A program made the translations under genes and the position numbers. Positions 10,234 through 19,290 of a stretch of 60,000 nt of DNA are shown here, in pieces (positions within the stretch are counted from its first letter, which is position 1; each line of letters begins with the position of its first letter). The DNA is taken from the NCBI GenBank assembly GCA_030704615.1, contig CM060733.1, positions 14,696,001-14,756,000 on the forward strand, written 5' to 3'. The notes below the pieces were generated by a model, which made no database searches, was not told the origin of the DNA, and saw only the letters and a list, made by a program, of their open reading frames with translations. This DNA is from Takakia lepidozioides (taxonomy: Eukaryota > Streptophyta > Takakiopsida > Takakiales > Takakiaceae).

Positions 10234-12735
10234 AAAATCGGCCACAGAAGGCATCTCTTTGAGCTTCAATGCACACATACGTGGCAGCTCAAATAGTGTG
10301 CGTCAACGCACACTGTTTGAGCCCAACTTGTCATTGTTTTTTTCATGTGAAAATTGGCCACATAGGGCATGTATTTGAGGTTCAATGCAGACTTACCTGG
10401 CAGCTCAAATAGTGTGCGTCATCGCACACTGTTCCAACCAACCATATATATATATTTTTTATTTTTTTTTAAAAAAAAAAATCGGCCGCATATGGCATCT
10501 CTTTGAGCTTTAATGCACACTTACGTGGCAGCTCCAGCAGTGTGCGTCAACGCACACTGTTCGAGTCCACCATGTCATTATTTTTTTAATCTGAGAATCG
10601 GCCACATATGGCATCTCTTTGAGCTTCAACGCACACTTATGTGGCAGCTCAAATAGTGTGCGTCAACGCACATTGTTTGAACCCAACTTGTCATTGTTTT
10701 TTTCATGTGAAAATTGGCCACATAGGGCATGTATTTGAGGTTCAATGCAGACTTACCTGGCAGCTCAAACAGTGTGCGTCAACGCACACTGTTCCAGCCC
10801 ACCATGTCATTGTTTTTTTTTATATCAAAATCGGCCACATAGGGCATCTCTTTTAGCCTCAATACACACTTACGTGGCAGCTCAAACAGTGTGCGTCCCC
10901 ACCATGTCATTGTTTTTTTTTATATGAAAATTGGCCACATATGGCATCTCTTTTAGCCTCAATACACACTTACGTGGCAGCTCAAACAGTGTGCGTCCCC
11001 ACCATGTCATTGTTTTTTTTTATATGAAAATCGGCCACATAGGGCATCTCTTTTAGCCTCAATACACACTTACGTGGCAGCTCAAACAGTGTGCGTCAAC
11101 GCACACTGTTTGACCCCAACATGTCTTTATTTTTTTCATGTGAAAATTGGCCACATAGGGCATGTATTTGAGGTTCAATGCAGACTTACGTGGCAGCTCA
11201 AACAGTGTGCGTCAACGCACACTGTTGCAGGCATCCACGTTTTTTTTTTTTTTTTTTTTTTTTCGAAAATCGGCCACATAGGGCATCTCAAGGCAGCTCC
11301 AGCAGTGTGCGTCAACGCACACTGTTTGAGCACACCATGTCATTATTTTTTTAATCTGAAAATCGGCCACATAAGGCATCTCTTTGAACTTCAATGCACA
11401 CTTACGTGGCAGCTCAAATAGTGTGCGTCAACGCACACTGTTCCAGCCAAGCATGTTTTTTTTTTTTTTTTTTTTTTTTTTTATTTAAATTTAATTTATT
11501 TATTTAAAAATCGATCACATAGGGCATCTCTTTGAGCTTCAATCCACACTTACGTGGCAGCTCCAGCAGTGTGCGTCAACGCACACTGTTCGAGTCCACC
11601 ATGTCATTATTTTTTTAATCTGAAAATCGGCCACATATGGCATCTCTTTGAGCTTCAATGCACACTTACGTGGCAGCTCAAATAGTGTGCGTCAACGCAC
11701 ACTGTTTGAGCCCAACTTGTCATTGTTTTTTTCATGTGAAAATCGGCCACATAGGGCATGTATTTGAGGTTCAATGCAGACTTACCTAGCAGCTCAAAGA
11801 GTGTGCGTTAATGCACACTGTTCCAGCCCACCATGTCATTGTTTTTTTTATCTGAAAATAGGCCACATAGAGCATATCTTTGAGCTTCAATACACACTTA
11901 CGTGGCAGCTCAAACAGTGTGCATCAACGCACACTGTTTCAGCCAACTTGTCATTGTTTTTTTCACGTGAAAATTGGCCACATAGGGCATGTATTTGAGG
12001 TTCAATGCAGACTTACCTGGCAGCTCAAACAGTGTGCGTCAACGCACACTGTTCCAGCCCACCATGTCATTGTTTTTTTTATCTGAAAATCGGCCACATA
12101 GGGCATCTCTTTGAGCGTCAATGCACACTTACCTGGCAGCTGGCATTTTAGAATCGACCACAAAGGTCATCTCTGTGAGTTTCAATTCACACTTACCTGG
12201 CAACCCAAACGGTGTGCGTCAACGCACACGGTTTGAGCCCCCCTGATTTGCTTGTTTATGGATATGGAAATTGTGCACCTACGGCTAGTCTGGCAAGTTC
12301 ATTCGACTCCAAAATGGAAGCTCAAACAGTATGCGCGGACGCACACTGTTTGAGCCCCCTTCACTGCCTTTTATTTTATTTCAAATTGGCCACTTATGGC
12401 CACTATGCCATATTAAAATCACACCTTATTGCAAGCTCAAACAGTGTGCGGCAACGCACACTGTTTGAGCTTCCTTATGTGATTGATTTTGATGTGAAAA
12501 TCGGTCTCCTGGGGCCACTTTGGCAGGTTGAATCCAATCTTTATTGGAAGCTCAAACAGTGTGCGGCAACGCACACTGTTTGAGCTTCCTTATGTGATTG
12601 CTTTTGATTTGAAAATCGGTCCCCTGGGGCCACTCTGGCAGGTTGAATCCAATCCTTATTGGAAGCTCAAACAGTGTGCGGCAACACACACTGTTTTGAG
12701 CCCCCTTCGTGCTTGTTTTTCTATGTGAAATTGGG
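5566..12735. repeat. Palindrome-bearing satellite array, about 60 units of about 116 bp
   Basis: I counted 61 unit positions. Almost every unit has a palindrome whose best form is arm CAAACAGTGTGCGT, a 2-base centre CA, and the reverse complement of the arm; in the right-edge units the arms grow to 17 bases. The rest of the unit is an AT-rich spacer with GAAAATCGGCCACATAGGGC and a TTACGTGGCAGCTC block before the next palindrome. Palindromes are far better conserved than spacers. Units come in several types named by the bases after the palindrome (TTTGAGCCCAACTTG, TTCCAGCCCACCATG, TTTGACCCCAACATG, TTGCAGGCATCCA, TTTGAGCACACCATG). One type carries long poly-T or T-rich tracts. Open frames across the array come from the repeat and are not genes. 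Confidence 0.95.
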
Positions 12736-12773
12736 CCTAACAGGGCCAGTATGCATGCTCAAAACTTCCATAG

Positions 12774-13253
12774 TTGTCAAAACTCCCATGGTATTTGGAT
12801 TGCCCTCCTTCTGAGACCCCAGCTCAGGATGTGTCTTTGAGGAGAGAGAATGAGCGTATAGCAGCCACCGCCGCAGCAGCCGACCTCGACATTCATGATA
12901 GAAATTTGAGGACTCTTGCAGAGAAGGAGCCTCCCGCTCAGGATACCCTGGGTAGAGGTAGAAAGGCAAAGGGAAAAGATGTTGTTGGTGGTGTGAGGAA
13001 AGGAAGGGGTAGGGGGAAGGGGGCACAAGGGCAGGTAGGTGGGCTATCACACCTATTTGGACTTCTTTCAAGTCCTCCTCGGTCTTACGTGCAACCTGTC
13101 TATGCGGAGGCACTCGCAACAAGCATGTCCATTCATGGCACTCGTTGTCCGCCCATTGACGGCCGTGGTAGAAGACGTGGTGTTGGGGCCAGAATCTTTG
13201 TGGATGACATAGCACAGGAGGTCGAGAGTGATTCTGATGACTGTGACACTTGA
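12774..13253 (+). CDS. Unrecognised Arg/Gly-rich reading frame next to the satellite
   Basis: A 160-codon open stretch has protein-like composition: a basic KGKD-VRKGRGRGKG middle, YVQPVYAEALATS, then RGRRRGVGARIFVDDIAQE and an acidic ESDSDDCDT tail before the stop. It has no ATG at its start (it opens after a stop with TTG), so if real it is a 3' exon or the C-terminal remnant of a transposon protein. No domain is recognised. It lies inside the candidate TIR element, on the strand opposite the SWIM gene. Confidence 0.3.
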   Translation: MSKLPWYLDCPPSETPAQDVSLRRENERIAATAAAADLDIHDRNLRTLAEKEPPAQDTLGRGRKAKGKDVVGGVRKGRGRGKGAQGQVGGLSHLFGLLSSPPRSYVQPVYAEALATSMSIHGTRCPPIDGRGRRRGVGARIFVDDIAQEVESDSDDCDT

Positions 13254-13768
13254 TATGAAGTTTTCTTTTGGTTTTATTCGGGGCCAAATTTGAAATGGGA
13301 TGGTTGTGTGTCCTTGTTGTCCTGTTTGCAATGTGTGCGTGGGATGCAACTTCATGGGAACAAACTATTATTGGAGATGGGGGTTGCATGGACTGCCCGG
13401 ATTGTTCCTTCAATCTATTTAGAGTTTTGTGGACCTCACAGGCTTGAGTGCATTTCAAAAACAAACAATCGACTTTGATTCGTGTACAGCATTCTCGCAT
13501 CATTTGCTCGTTTGTCTCCAAACCATTCCTGCTAGAAGAATGCTTGGTGAATCCATCGAAGTGAAGTCCACGTGATCAAAGATCGTTCAGGCATTCTCAA
13601 ATCTGGTGAGCATCCATGATGCTCCCGCACATACTTGGCATGTTCACAAAGGTGGTGAGTAAGAAAAGATTTCGCAGGGATCCGCTTTAGATGATGTCAG
13701 TGTGCACCTCCTCACGACGTACCCACATTCCAATGCAGAGTTTGGCTTTCCGTCCTTAAGCTCCCGAC

Positions 13769-14010
13769 AGTCTCGAGGCTGAGCCAAAAGCCCAGGCCCT
13801 CCTGAGGCCTAGTTTTTGGGCAAATTACACACAGCAGATTGATGCTTGTGTGAAGGGATTTCTAGAGGATATCTGGAAAACCTGGATTAATTCTTTATAT
13901 GAAGGAAAGTCTTTGATAACATCTAGATGGATGCAATGGATACAAAGGATGGATACAATGGATGTAATACATCCAGTCTGCATTCCCGGGAAATGGCTGT
14001 TCAACCCGCG
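13769..14010 (+). mobile_element. LINE reverse-transcriptase C-terminal scrap
   Basis: The frame reading SLEAEPKAQALLRPSFW, TQQIDACVKGFLEDIWKTW and on to a stop near 14010 is similar to the minus-strand LINE tail at 24600-24690 (SLEAEPKPRPFLG, QTTHSRLMHV). Both look like the extreme C-terminus of one LINE family. It is truncated and lies inside the nested element. Confidence 0.5.
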
Positions 14011-14120
14011 GTAATAGGTGACACCCGCGGAAATAGGCCCTGTATGCATGCTGATGTGGCGTGAGCCTGTGCTGGGCTCACGGTTTCCTGGGCTCACAGG
14101 CTCACGCCTCCGGGCTCACG
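13990..14120 (-). repeat. Right terminal inverted repeat region
   Basis: Read on the minus strand from 14120 it starts CGTGAGCCCGGAGGCGTGAG and includes further GTGAGCCCA words, then GGGCCTATTTCCGCGG. This matches the left end at 3585-3745 in inverted orientation. Confidence 0.55.
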
Positions 14121-15795
14121 GAATAGCACCCCCCCTCCAGGTGTAACCATGGTGCGCTCAATGGCTGGCCTAGCTGGCAGCTCCATCAACCTGGCAGCTG
14201 CAGCTTGCCATGGCGCCGCCGTGGCAGTCTTGACCCTCAAATCCGAGGATCCCTCCGGCACTACACCTCCCACTATCTCCGCAGAAGATGAAGTAACCTC
14301 CCCACTCTCACAGAGTGTAGCTGTCAGCCTGAAGACCTCAGCTGGTCTTACCCCCGGCGTCGCAATCATGGTAGCCGAGAACAATGGAGCCTGGCACACA
14401 GATGTGGCCGCTCCTAGTAGCACACTAGCTGCCGTAGCCTTGGCAATACTAGGTAGTGGTGCTACCCGTGTAGCTCTCCCCAATGGCATAGTAACCTCCG
14501 CCTCGGTAACAGTCGGGCGAGAACTAGGTGCCATGGATGGCGTCGACACTGTCTCCGCCAATGTGAACGACTGAGGAAGCCTAGCCTGACGGCTTGCCTC
14601 CCCACGCTGTGGATCCAACTCCACCTCTGCACCTCGTGGCTCAAGAACTCGTGCTGCTCCTCGAGTCACGGCTGCAACAGACTCCACCTGCACTAGTGGT
14701 AGTGCTGCTGTACACATGAATCCCATGTCTCCCATATCTCCTCCCTTAGGAGCAGGAGGTGGACCATCCGGCCTTAGAGCCGGTACCACCTGAGCTGTAG
14801 CCATGGCAGCGAGCCTCTGCTGTAGCTGCTGAAGCCGGTTGGCCATGCCTTGGTCAACACCCTGACCTCCGCGTCCTTGGCCATGTTGAGCTTGCCCTTG
14901 GCCTGCACCTCATGGCTGGCCACCTCGTCCTCTCTGGGCTGCTCCACCTTGCCCCCGGCCACCATTGTTCCCTTGGAACTAGCCTGGGCGCAACTCAGGA
15001 TACAAACCATAACACTGGGCCTCTCCATGCCCGTGCTTGCCACAATGCCCACACTGCAACTGTGCATGTGCCGGCCCTTTGCCTCCCTCTGGGAAATCCT
15101 TCTATGGGGTCCTCCACATGTCCAGCACACCACATCCGCTCGTTGTTGGCCAGCAAATGAAGGGAGAGACCCCTGCATCTGAGGTCCTCTCTGCCCTTCC
15201 CTGAGCTTCACCTGAGCCCCCTTGTTGCCTTGAGCACGTTGAGGTAGTGGTTGGCTAGGAGCACCACTACCCCGTGGTGTCTCCTTAGCAAATCCCACCA
15301 TGACCACTCGTTCCTCCACCATGTTGAGCTCTATCCGCTCTGCTAACAAAAACACATTTGCTAAGGTGGGTTGGGCCGCTTGTAGGAGAGTTGCATCCCG
15401 CACCCTTCTCCTCAGCTCCTTGTCCAATATCCCATACCAGAATTGGACTGCCTGAGCTTCCGTAACCCCTTGGGTTACATTTATCAAGCGCCTCATGCGA
15501 GTGAAAGCCTCCCTCAAGCTCTCGGTCGGCTTTCGTTGGAACTCTTGCAAGCTCCGCAACTTCTCTGTCCTCACCCCTTGGTAGTTCCCTCTCAACTCTT
15601 CAAAGAACTCCACAACAGGGTTGAAGGCAGGCACGGGTACTAGTGCTGGTGCGATAGTGGCTTGGGTGGACGTCGTAGCTACTGTACCACCAGTCCCACT
15701 AGTCCCACTGCTACTCGCTGAAGCTGCCGGTGCAGCGGCAGGAGTAGCCACTGCCCTCGTGGCTCTAGTGCCCCTAGTGATGGAGACATAGTCGG
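14121..15795 (-). pseudogene. Gypsy gag, C-terminal half with CCHC zinc knuckle
   Basis: The minus strand begins at the inversion break (about 15795) with an Ala/Ser-rich linker, then the capsid C-domain: NPVVEFFEELRGNYQG, SLQEFQRKPTESLREAFTRM and FWYGILDKELRRRVRDA. After a frameshift near 15100 the next frame carries a nucleic-acid-binding zinc knuckle CGHCGKHGHGEAQC (C-x2-C-x4-H-x4-C, about 15012-15055). An Ala-rich tail runs to 14121 and meets the nested element. The wording is that of a Ty3/gypsy retrotransposon gag. The gag N-part is at 880-1185 on the other strand. At least one frameshift breaks the protein. Confidence 0.8.
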
Positions 15796-15796
15796 G

Positions 15797-17075
15797 TGAC
15801 CAGTACAATGAGCACGACAAGGATTGCTTATATCAGTGGCGGTTCTTACCATTTGGGCTTAAGAATGCTCCTGCAGAGTTTCAGAGAGTCATGGATAGGA
15901 TTCTAGCAGGGGTGGACTTTGCTCGGTGTTATATAGATGACATCATCATCTTTAGTGTTACGATGAAGGAGCATGAGAGACACCTTCAGGTGGTATTGGA
16001 GCGCTTGAGAGCGCACGGATTGAAGTTGCATCCGGGGAAGTGCAAGTTTTTCCACAACCAGATTGAGTATCTGGGTCACATGATATATCCTGGAGGATTG
16101 GGGGTACAACAGACTAAGGTAGAGGCCATTGCACAAATTCCACGCCCCACGGATGTGAGCCGAGTTCGAGCTTTCATGGGGTTGACAAACTATTATAGAC
16201 GGTTTGTCAAGGGATTTAGTACCATTGCAAAGGCTCTAACCAAGCTGACCAAGATGGACCAGGAGTGGCAGTGGGAAGATGAGCAAGAACGAGCTTTTCA
16301 AGAGCTCAAGGCGAGGTTGACCTGGACGCCTATCCTGAGACGACCTATCAGGGGGCGTCCCTTTCAACTGCATACGGGTTGGAGCATGCTGGGGCTTGGA
16401 ACGGTGCTCACACAGATGGATGATGAGGGAAGAGAATTCGTAGTGGCTTATGCTAGCCGCTCAAACAACGCTGTAGAGACTAAGTACAGCTCATATGAGG
16501 GAGAGTGCTTAGCTGCAGTGTGGGCCGTGGCACACTTCAGGTGCTATCTATACGACAATCTTTTCACCCTTGTCACGGATCACCAACCACTCAAGTGGTT
16601 GATGGAGTCAGACAAGCTTACGGGGAAGCTTGCACGGTGGGCACTCATACTCCAGGAGTATGACTTTCAGGTTGTGCATCGACCGGGTTTGGTCAATCGG
16701 GATGCGGATGGATTGAGTCGCAATCCATGCATGAGCCAGCAGGATGACATTGGAGCTCGGTGGCATGGTGAGACGGACGAGGAGATGGTGCCGGGATGGC
16801 ACGCATCTGCATTTTTGTGTATCTTGGCATCGGGAGGTCAGGTTGGACCTACAACAGGGATGACTGTAGACGGAGTGTCTGAGGACCCTGAGGCTAGTGA
16901 TGAGCCAGGTGGTGCCAGAGATATACATGAGGATTCTGCTGTGTTGGACTACCTCCGCATGGGAGACACGGCAGCCATTGTGACTACCAAGGAGAGGGAT
17001 CGGATCCTGCAACGAGCCAAGAGGTTCAAATGGGGGGGATACACCTACTTCGAGTGTGGGAGGATGGTCGGGTGA
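15797..17075 (+). pseudogene. Gypsy reverse transcriptase C-part and RNase H
   Basis: The plus strand resumes reverse transcriptase right where the left copy stops: KDCLYQWRFLPFGLKNAPA, FQRVMDRI, the catalytic CYIDDIIIF (YxDD box), KLHPGKCKFF, YLGHMI and FMGLTNYYRRFVKGF. RNase H follows: EFVVAYASRSNNAVETKYSS, YEGECLAAVW and LVTDHQPLKWLM. The first catalytic Asp of RNase H, usually in LHTDWS, is Gly here (LHTGWS), so this copy should be RNase H-dead. The first in-frame ATG is at 15891, but homology begins earlier, at about 15810. The frame ends at 17075, with integrase continuing in another frame from 17056. Confidence 0.9.
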
Positions 17076-18360
17076 GGATTGTGCCTCACCCCACACAGCG
17101 TGCACAGTGCGGCATGCCCATGAGGAGTTGGGGCATTTTGGAGTGCGACACACTCACAGTTTACTGCAAGGGCAGTATTGGTGGCGTGGTATGCATACAG
17201 AGGTGCAACAGTTCGTGGCTAGGTGCATGGTGTGTGACAGGGTGCGTGCTTCATTCAACACCCCTACACCACAGTTGCATCCTTTACCAATCATGGGATT
17301 GGGCTACAGGTGGAGTCTTGACTTCGCAGGACCGTTGCTACTGACTATGCGCCACCACAGATATGTGTTGGTGATGGTGGAGCACTTCTCCAAGTGGATT
17401 GAGTTGGTTCCATTGCCTGACAAGGCTAGTGAGGGGGCTGCGTATGCATTCTTGGATCGTGTGCTTAGCCGATTTGGTGCTCCAGCTGAGGTACTCACGG
17501 ACCAAAGGAGAGACTTCTTGGGGGAGTTTCAGGCTTTGTGTGATAAAGCCTTGATAGACCACCGCACCACTTCTCCGGATCATCCTGAGGCCGATGGCTT
17601 AGCAGAGAGAGTTGTTCAGACGGTGAAGAGGGGTTTGCGCAAGTATGGCTTGCAGAAGGGACACCTAGGAGATTGGGATCTTCAGGTTCCTTGGTTAGCC
17701 ATGGGCTACAAGTTCAGCAAACAAGCATCACTTGCCTCCTTCTCACCATATTTCCTTCTCTTTGGCCGAGAGCCGGATTTGCCTGCATCTATTTGTAGGG
17801 ACACTGCTCAAGTCCTTAACCTTGACGATCCGGACGTGTGGGTACGTGCATGTGATCAGCATGCAGAGTTGTTCAAGAAAGTCATGCCCATGGTTTTTGA
17901 GAACCTTGCCATTGCACAGTATCGTGATACGTTGAGGTATGCCACTATACGTGGTGGAGGATATTGTCCTGGGGTTCGGAGGTTTAGCCCTGGTGACTAT
18001 GTTTATTTGCAGCAGACTGCTCATATGACTCTGGATGTTACTGCAGGGCGTGTTATTCTGAGGGTTCGAGAGGTGTTGCCCTCAGGGGTCCTGATCTTGG
18101 AGGGTCGGGATGGCATGACTTGGAAGGACCATGTGCGTAATTGTGCGCCATGTCACCTTCCCAATGTCGATGGCAGAGTTGACCCAAACTTGGCAGTGGT
18201 ACCTGCAGGTTTGAGGTGCATGCTCTGTGGGTCTGCCAAAAGGGCAGCCACCATGCTGGTGTGTGATCGATGCTCAAGGGGTTGGCATATGGGATGCTTG
18301 ACACCACCTCTTGAGAAGGTTCCTGATGGAGATTGGTTGTGTCCACACTGCTTGGGATAG
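17056..18360 (+). CDS. Gypsy integrase with C-terminal PHD finger
   Basis: This 434-residue frame has an HHCC zinc region (HEELGHFGVRH then CMVCDR), then a DDE core with Asp in SLDFAGPL, Asp in LTDQRRDF and Glu in DGLAERVVQTVKRG, and a basic C-domain with GDYVYLQQT and GRVILRVREVLPSG. The last 47 residues are a canonical PHD finger with C388, C391, C403, C406, H411, C414, C429 and C432 (C-x2-C-x11-C-x2-C-x4-H-x2-C-x14-C-x2-C; core MLVCDRCSRGWHMGCL, ending DGDWLCPHCLG). PHD fingers read histone H3 tails, often by K4 methylation state. Here it takes the place that a chromodomain has in chromoviruses, so a role in choosing integration sites is a fair inference. The frame has no internal stop. 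Confidence 0.9.
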   Translation: MGGWSGEDCASPHTACTVRHAHEELGHFGVRHTHSLLQGQYWWRGMHTEVQQFVARCMVCDRVRASFNTPTPQLHPLPIMGLGYRWSLDFAGPLLLTMRHHRYVLVMVEHFSKWIELVPLPDKASEGAAYAFLDRVLSRFGAPAEVLTDQRRDFLGEFQALCDKALIDHRTTSPDHPEADGLAERVVQTVKRGLRKYGLQKGHLGDWDLQVPWLAMGYKFSKQASLASFSPYFLLFGREPDLPASICRDTAQVLNLDDPDVWVRACDQHAELFKKVMPMVFENLAIAQYRDTLRYATIRGGGYCPGVRRFSPGDYVYLQQTAHMTLDVTAGRVILRVREVLPSGVLILEGRDGMTWKDHVRNCAPCHLPNVDGRVDPNLAVVPAGLRCMLCGSAKRAATMLVCDRCSRGWHMGCLTPPLEKVPDGDWLCPHCLG

Positions 18361-18620
18361 TGGCAATGGACATGACTGGAGGCAGCTAACAAGACATGGG
18401 AGGCCAAGCTCATAGGAGTCAATACATGAGATCCCAAGCTCAAGTTCACAGATTGCAAGACGGCGACTAACGATGGGGCAACTCTTGCACCCGGCCTCTT
18501 GATCTATCGAGTTTGAGTGTAGTAGGGATAGTGGTAGAGGACTTAGTGAGGCTATGGTCACTATCACATCTTGTGGCTACCTGGACTTAGAGGGACCTAA
18601 GCACCAGCTAGGGGGGCAAT

Positions 18621-19126
18621 TGTGTGGACTAGTGACTGCCATAGTGGGCAGCATAGTGGCAGCCTAGTGACTGACTAGCTGTAGCCTAGTGGTTGGACTA
18701 GTGGCTGGACTAGTGGTATACTAGTGTGTGGTGTGCACATGTGTTGTGTGGTTTTGGACAGCGATGTAGTTGTGTAGCGATATGTATGTGCACGACAGCT
18801 GTCAAGTTATTTTACCACTAGTTTGAAACTAGCTAGGAAATAACTAGCTTTTACATATTGACATTTGGGATTGGCCCAAGTGTCAATCCAGGGGTCAAGG
18901 CAGATTTAGGCCCTGGAGTGGTTATCTTCACGGCAAGCGCGGGAGGCTCATCTTTCTCGAGTTGAGCCTCACTGCGCCTAGCTATGGCACCGTAGTGTGG
19001 ATTCCCCATGGCGTGGGGTGCACTTGGCTTGACTTGTATTTGAGTGATGAGGTTATATATGCATGAGTTTATGCTTCAGCTTTGTGAGCTCGCATGAGCT
19101 TGTGCTTGTATTCTTCTTCTTTATCA
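18621..19126 (+). repeat. LTR of the gypsy element, about 506 bp
   Basis: It follows a short purine tract (GGGGGG at 18611-18616) downstream of the integrase stop, starts TGTGTGGACTAGTG and ends TTTATCA, giving the TG...CA ends usual for LTRs. A promoter-like TTATATATGCATGAG lies at about 19050. Its first 170 bp are repeated at 19129. Confidence 0.7.
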
Positions 19127-19128
19127 AT

Positions 19129-19290
19129 TGTGTGGACTAGTGACTGCCATAGTGGGCAGCATAGTGGCAGCCTAGTGACTGACTAGCTGTAGCCTAGTGG
19201 TTGGACTAGTGGTATACTAGTGTGTGGTGTGCACATGTGTTGTGTGGTTTTGGACAACGATGTAGTTGTGTAGTGATATGTATGCGCACG
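19129..19290 (+). repeat. Truncated second LTR copy in tandem
   Basis: This copies 18621-18795 with a few changes and a 12-bp deletion, then stops at GCGCACGACAG. Only AT separates it from the full LTR. It may be the start of another element copy, an unequal-exchange product, or an integrated LTR-LTR junction. Confidence 0.7.

Larger units (their letters stand above)
3585..14120. mobile_element. Candidate TIR DNA transposon nested in the retrotransposon, carrying a SWIM gene and a satellite
   Basis: The sequence between the protease and gag halves is foreign to the retrotransposon. Its two ends are inverted copies: left CGTGAGCCC-5 nt-CGTGAGCCTG at 3585 and the same on the other strand ending at 14120, with only the five middle bases differing. 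Further in, left GGGCCTATTACCGTGG (about 3725) matches right GGGCCTATTTCCGCGG (about 14040, minus). Inside are a broken SWIM zinc-finger gene on the minus strand, a 7.2-kb palindromic satellite, an unrecognised reading frame and a LINE scrap. SWIM domains occur in Mutator-like and Zisupton-type transposases, which makes a Mutator-like origin the best guess. No clear target-site duplication was found. Confidence 0.55.
870..19126. mobile_element. Ty3/gypsy LTR retrotransposon with DNA methyltransferase and PHD finger, inverted and interrupted
   Basis: All parts of one gypsy element are present but out of order: gag N-part (+, 880-1185), reverse transcriptase N-part (-, 1185-1860), methyltransferase and protease (-, 1950-3622), gag C-part (-, 14121-15795), reverse transcriptase C-part, RNase H, integrase and PHD (+, 15797-18360), then LTR (18621-19126). 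The two breaks fall inside gag and inside reverse transcriptase, and each joins one gag half to one RT half. One inversion of about 1185-15795 restores the order gag-PR-DNMT-RT-RH-INT-PHD. Removing the nested 10.5-kb element leaves about 7.7 kb, a normal size for this class. No 5' LTR is visible. Frameshifts and stops in gag, RT and the methyltransferase show that this copy is dead. The family assignment rests on RT and integrase motifs; the inversion is inferred from the order. Confidence 0.85.

Noticed and set aside
5560-12735. Many open frames with the recurring words VCVNAHC and KQCASTHTV
   Set aside because: They are translations of the satellite; unit length near a multiple of three keeps frames open. 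There is no start context, and frames change at each indel.
5560-12735. CRISPR-like array of palindromic repeats
   Set aside because: Eukaryotic setting, no cas genes, spacers that are themselves repeated, and units of 116 bp.
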